DNA of 40,516 nucleotides from an uncultured Collinsella sp. (GCA_900547855.1 URIK01000002.1:1-40516); one strand, 5' to 3'; positions 23,871-32,907 are shown, counted from the stretch's first letter. Made by a program: numbers and translations. The notes: generated by a model not told the origin, from the letters alone.

Positions 23871-26800
23871 ATGGCGAACACCCAGAACTATATTAACCAC
23901 CTGCTGCAGAACACCGGCATTACGCCGGCATGCAGCGAAGAAGAGCGCTTGGCGGCCGAGGATATCGCTCAGATCTTCCGCAACCACGGCTTTGATCCCG
24001 AGGTTCAGGAGTTCAATGCCCCGGCGCCCAGTAGGTTGGCATTTGCCGTTACCGGTATTCTTGCGTTTGCCGGTGCCCTGCTGATGGGCATCGGTGGCGG
24101 TATCGGCTTGGTCGGCACCTTGCTGGCCATTGTCGGCGCCGTTCTTTACGTGCTCGAACGCACAGGGCACCCCGTGGTTTCGCGCCTGGGCAAGACGGGC
24201 GTGAGCCAAAATGTCATCGCCTACCACAAGGCCTCGGGCCCGCTCGCGTCCCCGCGTAACCGCCCGGTGGTCGTTGTCGCACACTACGACTCTCCCCGTG
24301 CTGAGCTGCTCGCCCGCGAGCCTTATGCTTCGTATCGTGCGCTCATCGCCAAGCTGTTGCCCGTTGCCACGGTTGCCCCCGCTGCCGTTGCCATCCTGCG
24401 TATCCTGCCGCTCCCCGGCGCGCTCAAGGTTCTGCTGTGGATTGTCGCGATCCTCGCTTCCCTCGTTGCACTTGCCAACGCGGCAAACATCATCTCTAAC
24501 CGCCATATTCTTCCCTATACGTCCGGCGCGGTGTGCAACAAGTCTTCTGTCGCCGCTATGCTCGGCGTTATGGACAACGTTGCTCCCTTCCAGGGCGAAA
24601 ACGAGTTTCCCGACGATGTTCCGTTCGATACCTATTTTGGGGAGCAGAAGCGTCGTGCCGAGGAAATGGCGCGCGCAGCGGCGGAATATGCCGCGGCCCA
24701 GCAGCAAAACGACTACGGCAACACCATCGAGTATGAAGAGCCTACCTACGCCGAGGACGAGTTCGGTCAGCCGATTGCTCCCGACGCTCAAACCGAGCCC
24801 GAACAGGGCGAGGCTTTTGACGAGCAGATCGAGGGCTTTGAGGGTGCGTCTGCCGACGAGACGCTGATTGGCGCCATCGTGCCCGAGGATCAGAATCAGG
24901 CTGTCCAGGCTGAAGAGTTCAATGACGAGGTTTCCGCTGCCGAGCCGGTGGAGGAGCCTGTCGCGGCCGAGCCCGAGCCCAAGCTCTATCGCAATGCCGC
25001 CGGCAACATCCGCTTTGGTTCGGATGCCATCCGTGCGCTCGGAATGCTTCCCGAGTCCTGCACGCTCGATTACGAGGAGGGCGAGGAGCCGACGTTTGAG
25101 CCCGAGCCTGCGCCCGTTGTCACTGCGGATGATGAGTCTGCCGCGGTTGCCGCTGCCGTTGCCGAGCCCGAGGCGGTGTCCGCGATCGATCCCGCGGCAG
25201 GACTGGACATTTTGGCTCCCGCCGCGCCGGCACAAGACGTTGCGGACGAGTCTGACGACGATTACGTTGAACAGCCGAGGCGCGTGTCTTACGAGAGCGA
25301 TACTGATTTCTCGGCCGAGATTCCCGCGGCAACGCCCCATGCCGACATTGCATCCGCGTTCTCGTCGATTGGCGCCAGCGCTTCCAACTTCTTTAAGGGT
25401 GCACTTGCAAAGGGCAAGAAATTTGTCGACGACTTCGAGGAGAAGCGCGCTGCCGCACGCGAGGCTGCCGAGCAGGAGGCTATCGCTCAGCAGCAGGCAG
25501 CCGCGGCGGCACGTGAGCACGCGGCGCAAGAGTTCGAGCAGAACGAGGCTATGCAGTCCGCGCCCGTCGACGCCGCCGAAGCTACAACGTCTTTCGAGGC
25601 CCAGCAGCACGTCGATAGCACCATGTCGTTTGATGCCGCGCAGTTCGATTCCACGATAACGTTTGAAAAGCAAGGCACCGCGATTGCCGAGCCCCTTCCT
25701 GCTTCCGATGAGCAGGACGACGTGGCAGACGATGACGAGCCCATTGATGCTGCCGAAATTCAGGATGCCGCCGAGGACGAGTCCGTTGAGGTCAACTCTG
25801 ACGAAGAGCAATACGTGGCAGCCGATCAAGGTGATTCGACCGAGGTCGAGCAGGAGGAAGTGCCTGCGGTTTCCGAGACTCCCGAGACGGATGAGTCGAG
25901 GCCTTATTCCACGCAGATTTTCACCATGCCGACCCCGAGTGGTTCCGGTGCCACGGTTGCCAATGTCGCTCCCACCCAGGACGAAACGGTCGATTCCCTT
26001 ATGGCCCAGATTTCCTCCCAGGCATCGCCGCGTCCGCAGATGAATGTTCCCGATCCGGCGTCGGCACCGGCGCCTGCACCCTCCTCGTCTCCGCTGGCTT
26101 CGGTCCCCGATCCGTCGCTGCCGTCTATGAAGCAGGCAAACGTTGCGTCTCGCACGTCGCTGTTCGACCTTCCCGATCCCTCTGCCCAGGTCAACGACCC
26201 CTTTGCTACCGCCCAAGGTCCCGAACCCACATCGGCACCCGTTGCGCCTCCTATGCCCGTTGCGCCGGGCGCGCAGCCGATCGAGACCATTCCAGCTCCC
26301 GCCCCGGCGGCACCCAAGTCTCGTAAGCGCGGCCTGGGTGGTCTGTTCGGTCGTAAAAAGAAAAACGAGCAGGACAGCATGAGTGACTGGCTGGGCGTCG
26401 AAGACGATTACGATGCCAAGAAGTCCGGTCGCGGTATCGGTTCGTGGGATAACTTCGAGGACGATAACGATGGCTGGAAGGGTGGCGCTACGTCTTCCGA
26501 TGGCGCTTCTTCCGAAGATATGCTCTCGGCTGTCGCCTCTATGGGCGATGATGAGCTGCTCGGTCACGATATCTGGTTTGTGGCAACGGGCGCCTCGGAT
26601 TGTGATGGCGCCGGCATGAAGGCCTTCTTGGCTTCGCATCGCGATAAGCTCCGCGGCGTATTCTTTATCAATCTTGAATCCGTCGGCGCCGGTAGGCTTT
26701 CGGTTGTGACGGTCGAGGGCGAACAACAACTGCTCAAGGGCGATCGCCGCATCATGAACCTGGTCAGCAAGGTCTGCAAGTCGTTCCATGTCGATTGTGG

Positions 26801-26996
26801 CGCGCTCGAGATGCCCTATGCCAAGACCGATGCCTATGCCGCGCTCGAGGCGAGCCGCCGAGCCCTTACCATCGCCGGCGTGGACGGCACGCGTCTGGCT
26901 TGCGCTCGTACCGAGGACGACCTGCCCCACAATGTCAACCCGACGAACATTGCTACGGTATCCGAGGTCGTGACCGAGGTTATCCGCCGTTCGTAG
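23871..26996 (+). CDS. Large membrane-anchored, degenerate M28-peptidase-like protein
   Basis: 1041 residues. I use ATG 23871 (GGAG upstream); the 50 in-frame residues before it look non-coding. Residues 1-50 and 130-145 resemble an M28 aminopeptidase start, with the zinc-ligand motif VVVVAHYDS (His138, Asp140). Four hydrophobic segments follow or interleave (about 56-75, 77-97, 158-180, 182-206). The next M28 block, normally containing an Asp-Asn, reads SGAVCNKSSVAAML (218-231). Residues about 245-893 are a disordered, acidic then Pro/Ser-rich insert. The peptidase fold resumes at 894-1041, where the usual Glu-Glu pair reads ASD in ATGASDCDGAG. Loss of several metal ligands suggests a non-catalytic protein. 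Function unknown. Confidence 0.8.
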   Translation: MANTQNYINHLLQNTGITPACSEEERLAAEDIAQIFRNHGFDPEVQEFNAPAPSRLAFAVTGILAFAGALLMGIGGGIGLVGTLLAIVGAVLYVLERTGHPVVSRLGKTGVSQNVIAYHKASGPLASPRNRPVVVVAHYDSPRAELLAREPYASYRALIAKLLPVATVAPAAVAILRILPLPGALKVLLWIVAILASLVALANAANIISNRHILPYTSGAVCNKSSVAAMLGVMDNVAPFQGENEFPDDVPFDTYFGEQKRRAEEMARAAAEYAAAQQQNDYGNTIEYEEPTYAEDEFGQPIAPDAQTEPEQGEAFDEQIEGFEGASADETLIGAIVPEDQNQAVQAEEFNDEVSAAEPVEEPVAAEPEPKLYRNAAGNIRFGSDAIRALGMLPESCTLDYEEGEEPTFEPEPAPVVTADDESAAVAAAVAEPEAVSAIDPAAGLDILAPAAPAQDVADESDDDYVEQPRRVSYESDTDFSAEIPAATPHADIASAFSSIGASASNFFKGALAKGKKFVDDFEEKRAAAREAAEQEAIAQQQAAAAAREHAAQEFEQNEAMQSAPVDAAEATTSFEAQQHVDSTMSFDAAQFDSTITFEKQGTAIAEPLPASDEQDDVADDDEPIDAAEIQDAAEDESVEVNSDEEQYVAADQGDSTEVEQEEVPAVSETPETDESRPYSTQIFTMPTPSGSGATVANVAPTQDETVDSLMAQISSQASPRPQMNVPDPASAPAPAPSSSPLASVPDPSLPSMKQANVASRTSLFDLPDPSAQVNDPFATAQGPEPTSAPVAPPMPVAPGAQPIETIPAPAPAAPKSRKRGLGGLFGRKKKNEQDSMSDWLGVEDDYDAKKSGRGIGSWDNFEDDNDGWKGGATSSDGASSEDMLSAVASMGDDELLGHDIWFVATGASDCDGAGMKAFLASHRDKLRGVFFINLESVGAGRLSVVTVEGEQQLLKGDRRIMNLVSKVCKSFHVDCGALEMPYAKTDAYAALEASRRALTIAGVDGTRLACARTEDDLPHNVNPTNIATVSEVVTEVIRRS

Positions 26997-27017
26997 ACGG
27001 AGCTCTAAGGAGTCAAC

Positions 27018-27236
27018 GTGTTTTCGTATATTAAGCGCCATTGGCCTGTCTACGTGATTTTGACCTTGATTGCCATTGCGTTAGGATTTGGGGCTGCCTA
27101 CATCGTGGGCGCAAAGGGCTCGACCCCCGCCTCCGCAATCAGCGAAGAGGTGGAGCAAGAACAGAGTACGGGTGCTGATGGGATTCCTGAGTCCGAGCAA
27201 GCAATCGTTGATGGTGGATCTTCGTCTGCAGAGTAG
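27018..27236 (+). CDS. Small single-pass membrane protein
   Basis: 72 residues with a GTG start at 27018 and AAGGAG about 6 nt upstream. One membrane helix (about 9-30, VYVILTLIAIALGFGAAYI) is followed by an acidic Ser/Glu-rich tail. It follows the M28-like gene by 21 bp, with a terminator after it, so the two are probably co-transcribed. I recognise no family. Confidence 0.72.
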   Translation: MFSYIKRHWPVYVILTLIAIALGFGAAYIVGAKGSTPASAISEEVEQEQSTGADGIPESEQAIVDGGSSSAE

Positions 27237-27257
27237 ATACGGCGATTTACATGATTG

Positions 27258-27295
27258 AAAGCGGGTGAGCCGGGGGACTGGCTCGCCCGCTTTTT
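27258..27295. terminator. Bidirectional terminator between convergent genes
   Basis: An 11-bp stem with one G-U pair (27261-27271 with 27280-27290) is flanked by AAA on the left and TTTTT on the right. It sits between the small membrane protein (plus) and the adhesin (minus). Confidence 0.85.
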
Positions 27296-27302
27296 GATCG
27301 CG

Positions 27303-30300
27303 CTAGCGCTTCTTTGGGATCGACCTAAGGCGAGCGAACCATAGGGCTGCGGCACCCGAGGTCAGGAACGCGGTGATGCAAGCGGCGATGGGAACTGCTC
27401 CTGTTGCCGGTAGGTCCTGCGGTAGGGTACAGCGTTGAATGACACAGTCCTCGTCATGTGACTCAAGTTTATCGCCGCCGCCGTTGCGGCAAAGATCGAC
27501 GCGTGCGCTGTTGGTGAGTGCAGTTTGGGGCGTATAAGCCGACGTTGCCTGCATGTGCACGACTGCGCCCCGAGCGTCTGTGCCAAGGATTGCTTTGGCA
27601 TCGTCAAGGTCGTCGTGCTCATCTTTGAGATCATCGCGGGTCCAAGAATCCGCATCGCTTCGAGTCGTAAAGTCGGCGGCTACCGCACCGTATTCAATTC
27701 GAATGCCCGTTACGACGGTATTGGGTGTAAGGTCGAGCTCTTCCGCCTCGAGTGTGGTGGATTCCGTGGTCGAGACATCCGCCTTCCAGAGGCGCCAGCC
27801 GTCGTAATCGACGAGGCGACAGTCCTCACCAAGGCTCTCTTTTACTTCGTCGGACTCAAGCCAAGGATTTTCGTGCCCATCGTCAAGTGTCGCGTTTGCC
27901 GGCTCACCGACGTCTGTCGAGTCCAACGGCGTCGTGCGATACCATACGTTGCACAGACCGTTGAGGTCGCCGATGGCGACGGGGGTTTCGATTGAGATGA
28001 ATCTCGCTGTGCCGTCTTTGGCGCACTCAAGATCATCGGTAATCGTAAACTCATCAACCCAAGTAGCGGAATCGTTTCGAGCATCGATGGTATAGGAGAA
28101 AAGCCCATCACTATTGGTTTGCGTCGTGGCGCGGTTTTTACCATCGCCGTTAGCCAACAGGCCCTTTTCGATAGGTTGGACAAGTTCCTGACGCTTGTCG
28201 ACCTGTCCCTTGATCTCGATGGGCGCATCCTTCATCGCGACGGTTTGGACTTCTCCCGTATCCTTTATTTCAAACGTTATCTCCTCGGCAAGGTCATAGG
28301 TCCGCGGAGACATCATTTCGCGCAACGAGTAGGTGCCGGGTGCAAGATGTTCGACGCGATGCGGCTTGTCGGATGAGGTCCAGGAGTCTATTTCGGTTTT
28401 ATCGGGACCATATAAGGCGAGCTGTGCGCCTTCCACTTCTTGCTCACCGCTTGCATCGACCTTGGAGATATCAACCTTGGTGTAATCGTCGGATACGTTA
28501 AGCCGCGCTTCTACAACGGGTGTTTTCTGGTCGGCATAAGTAAGGGCAACAATATGGGTTGTCTGATCGAGCAAGAAGCCTGCCGGCGCTTGAGTCTCGA
28601 CAACCTCGTAGCGTGCGGTGCCAGATCCCAGTGGGAGGTTGTCCGCGCGTGCTTCTCCAGTTTCATCCGTCGTGACGGTCGTGACAGTCTCACCGTCGAG
28701 CGCGGCAATGCTGCCGTCGGGGCGCACGATATCACCCGAGGCGCGGATCTCAAAGACGGCGCCCGCGAGGCTGCTGCCGTCTATGGCATCGGTTTTAACG
28801 ATCCTGATGTTTCCGGTCGCGGCGTGGTCATAATACGAGGCGACTGCAACGGGCGTTAGGTTCATGTCGGCGGGTATGTTTACCTCGATCTCTTCGCCGA
28901 CAAGATAGGGCTCTTTGGCCGAGGTTTCGCGTACATAATAGGTGCCCGGCACGAGCGATTCGGGCAGTGTGACGGTCCCGGTCGCGTCAGTCGTAAAGGT
29001 GTCCATTACGTTATGTGCTGGATACCAGCAAGTTTGTGAGACAGGTTCGTGATTGCTGTCTAGGAGTTGGAAGGTGAATCCGGCTAGTGGAACAGAAGCG
29101 CCTGTTTGGGCATCGCGTTTTACAATCTGGAGATGCGTCGACAGCGCGTGGTTGTCCACGATATATTGAAGCTCGGCGCCGTTGGAAATCTGATTGGCCC
29201 CGACGGTCCATTCCCCTGCACGTTTAAAACCCTCGGGGACGGTTTCCGGAACCTCGCGAATCGTGTAGCCGGCACGGTCGTATGGGACGGCTCCGTGGAC
29301 ACCGGCGGGTCGCTTGCCTGTGCCGAACCATGCTTCGGGCTGATCTTTGGTGGAGACAAAGCCATAGATGTTTGTGGTCAGTGTGCCAACAACCTGCTGA
29401 GAACTGTTGCTGACAACCTCAAAGACAACACCACCCGCCGGTTGCTCCAGGCCGGATTGGTCGCTATTGCCGTAATCCTTGAATTTGGAAATCTCAAGGT
29501 CAAACGCAATGGGGATATCGGAAATGCGAGATTCGATCTCGACCACGCCTGAATCGCCGAGCTGGTCGGCTCCAACGGTATAGGTCCAGCTGTCGTTGGA
29601 TGGCAGGTAGCCCTCGGGGGCTTTTGATTCGTAGATGGTAAAGGTTCCTAAGGGGACATCGGCGAGGGTGGCCTGACCGCTTTCGTCGGTCGTGAGGATT
29701 TGCGCCCATCCAGGGGTTGATTGCGACACACACGTGAACTCTGCTCCTGCGAGTGAAGAGCCTACCTGGGGGCCGGCATTCGTCGCGGTATCGAGTTTTA
29801 CGATACGCAGGTTGATGGTGCCGGGCTGTTCATCAATGGCGACCCGCCCGCCGTCATTCCCCGTGGTAAAGGCGATGCGATCGTGGCGGGGGACATAGCC
29901 GGCCGGCGCCTTCGTTTCAACTAGGTAGTATGCTGTGTTGGGCAGAAGTGTTGCTTGCGCCCGACCGTTGCTGTCCATCTGGATGGTGCCAACACGTGCG
30001 TCGCTGGCGCTCTCAAAAACATCGAATGTTGCCCCGGCAAACTGATAAGTATTGTTTCCGCTGGTAATGGCAGCGTTTGCAGACTGCTTTTGGAAGGAAA
30101 CAGAGACCGCCGGCAGTACATAGAGCATGTCCTGACGTTTGCTGCCGCCCGATACGGCTCCTAGATAGCGCCGCGCGCGGTGCGGAGCGGCTTTGATGCT
30201 TCCTGATTTTGCGCTGTCGTGGAGCCACCGCGCCGCCGCCACGACTTCATCGTCGGCGGTAAAGTGCCCGCTCTTGGTTTTGCCCTGAGCGGTCGTGTAA

Positions 30301-30734
30301 GAGTAGGTACCGTCGACATGGGTAGTGCCGTTGAGCATCCATACGGCAAGCTGGGTTGCGGCGCGGGCACGATCGGGTGAAAGATGGTAACCGCCAAACG
30401 ACGTGGCGGTAGGATATCCGTGACAAACGATTGCCGCGAACTCGTCGTCGAGCCACACCCAGCCTTGATCAAAGTTGAGCCATGGGCCGCCCGGCTTGGT
30501 GGGGCCGGGGCGCTCCTGGTTCATGCAGTAGGCAATCGAGGCGTCTTGAGCTTCATACTTGCCGATGAGGAAGGGCCCACAATCATCGCTAATAGTGCGG
30601 AAGCCGAGCTGGTCGTAGCCATCGACGGCAAATGCGGCTCCCGGTGCCAGGCAGCCGAAAAGCAGGAAGAGGAGCAGGAGCAGCGGACCTGTTGCGATTG
30701 CGCTGTGGACAGAGTGCGTGGGTGCGTTGGACAT
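27303..30734 (-). CDS. LPXTG-anchored thioester adhesin with Cna-B/SpaA-like repeats
   Basis: A 1143-residue surface protein. The signal peptide is 1-36 (hydrophobic core at about 16-30, probable cleavage after AFA). A class I thioester-domain signature follows: Cys70 in SIAYCMN and Gln128 in AATQLAVWM. Such domains bind host proteins covalently. Then come about six prealbumin-like Cna-B/SpaA domains, each with a KxD-type start (RIVKLD, QIVKRD, RIVKTD, DISKVD) and an ExxAPxGY or similar end (ETKAPAGYV, ESKAPEGYL, ETQAPAGFL). The C-terminus has the sortase signal LPATG (from residue 1108), a hydrophobic stretch and a basic tail. No sortase or partner pilin is encoded in the window. AAGGAG precedes the ATG. 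Confidence 0.92.
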   Translation of the reverse strand: MSNAPTHSVHSAIATGPLLLLLFLLFGCLAPGAAFAVDGYDQLGFRTISDDCGPFLIGKYEAQDASIAYCMNQERPGPTKPGGPWLNFDQGWVWLDDEFAAIVCHGYPTATSFGGYHLSPDRARAATQLAVWMLNGTTHVDGTYSYTTAQGKTKSGHFTADDEVVAAARWLHDSAKSGSIKAAPHRARRYLGAVSGGSKRQDMLYVLPAVSVSFQKQSANAAITSGNNTYQFAGATFDVFESASDARVGTIQMDSNGRAQATLLPNTAYYLVETKAPAGYVPRHDRIAFTTGNDGGRVAIDEQPGTINLRIVKLDTATNAGPQVGSSLAGAEFTCVSQSTPGWAQILTTDESGQATLADVPLGTFTIYESKAPEGYLPSNDSWTYTVGADQLGDSGVVEIESRISDIPIAFDLEISKFKDYGNSDQSGLEQPAGGVVFEVVSNSSQQVVGTLTTNIYGFVSTKDQPEAWFGTGKRPAGVHGAVPYDRAGYTIREVPETVPEGFKRAGEWTVGANQISNGAELQYIVDNHALSTHLQIVKRDAQTGASVPLAGFTFQLLDSNHEPVSQTCWYPAHNVMDTFTTDATGTVTLPESLVPGTYYVRETSAKEPYLVGEEIEVNIPADMNLTPVAVASYYDHAATGNIRIVKTDAIDGSSLAGAVFEIRASGDIVRPDGSIAALDGETVTTVTTDETGEARADNLPLGSGTARYEVVETQAPAGFLLDQTTHIVALTYADQKTPVVEARLNVSDDYTKVDISKVDASGEQEVEGAQLALYGPDKTEIDSWTSSDKPHRVEHLAPGTYSLREMMSPRTYDLAEEITFEIKDTGEVQTVAMKDAPIEIKGQVDKRQELVQPIEKGLLANGDGKNRATTQTNSDGLFSYTIDARNDSATWVDEFTITDDLECAKDGTARFISIETPVAIGDLNGLCNVWYRTTPLDSTDVGEPANATLDDGHENPWLESDEVKESLGEDCRLVDYDGWRLWKADVSTTESTTLEAEELDLTPNTVVTGIRIEYGAVAADFTTRSDADSWTRDDLKDEHDDLDDAKAILGTDARGAVVHMQATSAYTPQTALTNSARVDLCRNGGGDKLESHDEDCVIQRCTLPQDLPATGAVPIAACITAFLTSGAAALWFARLRSIPKKR

Positions 30735-30988
30735 GGCTGCTCCTTATCCCTCGTGCGCCGCACGGGGAGGCTGCGACGCGTAGGATGAGGCTACCCCCGA
30801 GGTTCATGCGGGTAAGTACCGGAGCCTGACCAAAAGCTTGCCCAATTCCTGACAAATTGAGCTCAAATACAACAATCAAGCAAAAGTGCAGGTAGAAGAT
30901 AGAGAGAACAGGAAGTCAAAGGTCCTCGTCTCCACAATTGGCGTGATTTTCAAACGAATCTCCACAGCTAAAACAAGCATCACCACCC
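30735..30988. other. Non-coding stretch upstream of adhesin and tRNA-Gly
   Basis: About 250 bp between the divergent adhesin gene and the tRNA-Gly promoter. It must contain the adhesin promoter on the minus strand, but I find no convincing -35/-10 pair. Open frames here have no start with a ribosome-binding site. Confidence 0.4.
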
Positions 30989-31018
30989 TTGTATCGAACA
31001 AGACAACCGCGTTATACT
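30989..31018 (+). promoter_or_regulatory. Promoter of tRNA-Gly
   Basis: -35 TTGTAT (30989-30994) and -10 TATACT (31013-31018) are 18 bp apart and 13 bp before the mature tRNA 5' end. Confidence 0.6.
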
Positions 31019-31031
31019 AGCCAACACACAA

Positions 31032-31106
31032 GCGGGCATCGCCAAGTGGTAAGGCATCAGCTTCCCAAGCTGACACTCGCGGGTTCGAGTCCCGTTGCCC
31101 GCTCCA
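31032..31106 (+). tRNA. tRNA-Gly(CCC)
   Basis: 75 nt with an encoded CCA. The acceptor stem GCGGGCA pairs with TGCCCGC. The anticodon stem TCAGC/GCTGA encloses the loop TTCCCAA with anticodon CCC. The T arm is GCGGG-TTCGAGT-CCCGT. A terminator follows at once. Confidence 0.96.
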
Positions 31107-31118
31107 GCTAGAAGCACA

Positions 31119-31150
31119 AGCACGGCACCATTACGGTGCCGTGCTTTTTT
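31119..31150 (+). terminator. Intrinsic terminator of tRNA-Gly
   Basis: A perfect 11-bp stem (31119-31129 with 31135-31145) with an ATTAC loop is followed by a T run to 31150. Confidence 0.92.
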
Positions 31151-31161
31151 CAATAAAGCGC

Positions 31162-31298
31162 CGGGACTCGAACCCGACAGGGTGCGAGCGTAAAGCAAAC
31201 GCGAAGCGTTTGTAGCGAGCAGGCGAAGGCGCCGACAGGCGCCTGAAGCCGGTGCGGATTTGCGAAGCAAATACGCGGATGTCCCGTTGCCCGCTCCA
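31162..31298 (+). repeat. tRNA-Gly 3'-end cassette 1 (hairpin-rich)
   Basis: The cassette opens with CGGGACTCGAACCC (31162-31175), an exact inverted copy of the tRNA-Gly T arm (31081-31094). Three hairpins follow: AAACGC-GAA-GCGTTT (31197-31211), GGCGCC-GACA-GGCGCC (31228-31243) and ATTTGC-GAA-GCAAAT (31258-31272). It ends with GTCCCGTTGCCCGCTCCA (31281-31298), an exact 18-bp direct copy of the tRNA 3' end including CCA. The same layout follows tRNA-Lys at 40 kb. It encodes no credible protein. It could be a mobile or duplicated tRNA-tail element; function unknown. Confidence 0.75.
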
Positions 31299-31370
31299 TC
31301 GAGTGCGGGAGACATGGGGACGGCCAATTCAACAAAGTCTTCCCCCGCGGCTTCGTGAGGCTGAGGGGCT

Positions 31371-31429
31371 CGCCTGAAGCCGGTGCGGATTTGCGAAGCA
31401 AATGCGCAGACGTCCCGTTGCTCGCTCCA
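31371..31429 (+). repeat. tRNA-Gly 3'-end cassette 2 (partial)
   Basis: Repeats 31240-31298 with four mismatches in 59 bp, at an offset of exactly 131 bp. It retains the last hairpin ATTTGC-GAA-GCAAAT (31389-31403) and a third copy of the tRNA-Gly 3' end (31412-31429, 17 of 18 bases). The 72 bp between the two (31299-31370) is not clearly repeated. Confidence 0.75.
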
Positions 31430-31481
31430 ATTCCAAAATGTTAGGTTAATGCCTGCTGCCCATACTTGCACCTGCGCACGG

Positions 31482-31487
31482 TACAAT
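31482..31487 (+). promoter_or_regulatory. Possible -10 element of purB
   Basis: TACAAT lies 45 bp before the purB start codon. No good -35 is found at 16-19 bp. A TTGCAC at 31466 is too close. Confidence 0.3.
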
Positions 31488-31531
31488 GGTTAGGTTACGA
31501 CCAACGTGCCAATAACCAAAAAGGAGCCGCT

Positions 31532-32878
31532 ATGATCGATCGCTATACCCGCCCGGAGATGGGACACATCTTCTCCCTCGAGAACAAGTACGCCATTTGG
31601 CAGGAGATCGAGGTTCTGGCCTGCGAGGCCCAGGCGGAGCTCGGCAAGATCGGTATTTCCAAAGACGAGGCCCAGTGGATCCGCGACCATGCCAACTTTG
31701 AGAAGGCGAAGGTCGATGAGATCGAGGAAGTCACGCGCCACGACGTCATTGCCTTCCTGACCAACATGAAGGAATACATCGATGCCGATGTTCCCGAGGG
31801 CGACCCCAAGCCCAGCCGCTGGGTTCACTATGGCATGACCAGCTCCGATCTGGGCGACACGGCCCTGTGCTACCAGCTCACCCAGGCCTGCGACCTGATC
31901 ATCGAGGACGTCAAAAAACTCGGCGAGATTTGCAAGCGTCGCGCTTTTGAGGAGCGCAACACGCTCTGTGCCGGCCGCACTCATGGCATCCACGCCGAGC
32001 CGATGACCTTCGGCATGAAGTTTGGCTCTTGGGCCTGGGAACTCAAGCGCGATCTGGATCGTCTTGAGGACGCCCGCAAGAATGTTGCCTTCGGTGCTAT
32101 CTCGGGCGCTGTCGGCACGTACAGCTCCATCGAGCCGTTCGTCGAGGAGTACGTCTGCGAGCACCTGGGCCTGGTCCACGATCCTCTGTCCACGCAGGTC
32201 ATCAGCCGCGATCACCATGCCTACCTTGCCGGCGTGCTTGCCACTACAGCGGCCACCTGTGAGCGCATCGCTACCGAGGTTCGCAATCTACAGAAGACCG
32301 ATACGCTCGAGGCCGAGGAGCCGTTCCGTAAGGGCCAAAAGGGCAGCTCAGCCATGCCGCACAAGCGCAACCCCATCACCATGGAGAAGGTCTGCGGCCT
32401 GTCGCGCGTCGTGAAGGCCAACGCGCAGGTTGCCTTCGACAACGTCGCCCTGTGGCACGAGCGTGACATTTCGCACTCCTCTGCCGAGCGCGTCGCCCAG
32501 GCCGACAGCTTCATCGCCCTCGACCACATGTTCCAGTGCCTCATCCGCGTTATCGACGGCCTGCAGCTGTATCCCGCTCGCATGATGGTCAACCTCAACA
32601 AGACACGCGGCCTCATCTTCTCCTCCAAGGTCCTGCTCGCCCTCGTCGACACGGGCATCACCCGCGAGGACGCGTACGCCATTGTGCAGGAGAACGCCAT
32701 GGCAACCTGGCACGAGGTACAGGATTGTGTCTCCGGCCCTACCTTTAAGGAGCGTCTCGAGGCCGATCCGCGCTGCACCGTCAGCCAGGAGAAACTCGAC
32801 GAGATCTTTGATCCGTGGGACTTCCTCACCCGTATCGACACGGTCTTCGATCGCCTGGAGCAGCTGAGCTTCGAGTAG
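31532..32878 (+). CDS. purB: Adenylosuccinate lyase
   Basis: Fumarase/aspartase-superfamily lyase acting at two steps of purine synthesis (SAICAR to AICAR, adenylosuccinate to AMP). The signature SSAMPHKRNP is present, along with the active-site HYGMTSSDLGDT and GRTHGIHAEPMTFG. 448 residues from ATG 31532, which has AAGGAG 5 nt upstream; an earlier in-frame start at 31466 is rejected. purC lies 4 kb downstream in the same direction, but unrelated genes intervene. Confidence 0.97.
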   Translation: MIDRYTRPEMGHIFSLENKYAIWQEIEVLACEAQAELGKIGISKDEAQWIRDHANFEKAKVDEIEEVTRHDVIAFLTNMKEYIDADVPEGDPKPSRWVHYGMTSSDLGDTALCYQLTQACDLIIEDVKKLGEICKRRAFEERNTLCAGRTHGIHAEPMTFGMKFGSWAWELKRDLDRLEDARKNVAFGAISGAVGTYSSIEPFVEEYVCEHLGLVHDPLSTQVISRDHHAYLAGVLATTAATCERIATEVRNLQKTDTLEAEEPFRKGQKGSSAMPHKRNPITMEKVCGLSRVVKANAQVAFDNVALWHERDISHSSAERVAQADSFIALDHMFQCLIRVIDGLQLYPARMMVNLNKTRGLIFSSKVLLALVDTGITREDAYAIVQENAMATWHEVQDCVSGPTFKERLEADPRCTVSQEKLDEIFDPWDFLTRIDTVFDRLEQLSFE

Positions 32879-32907
32879 GTTCGGGCATAACGTTAGCTTT
32901 TTAGGGC

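Noticed and set aside
23820..27041. A 1073-residue minus-strand frame opposite the M28-like gene
   Set aside because: Gly/Arg/Leu-rich mirror of the codon pattern of the real gene. The plus-strand frame has membrane helices, peptidase motifs and a good start.
31162..31429. The tRNA-Gly repeats considered as a CRISPR array
   Set aside because: Units differ in length, spacers are not uniform, and the repeats are copies of a tRNA end; no cas genes are present.
30980..31486. A 168-residue minus-strand frame through tRNA-Gly and its cassettes
   Set aside because: It translates the tRNA and its repeats; the repeated peptide segments are only the cassette sequence.
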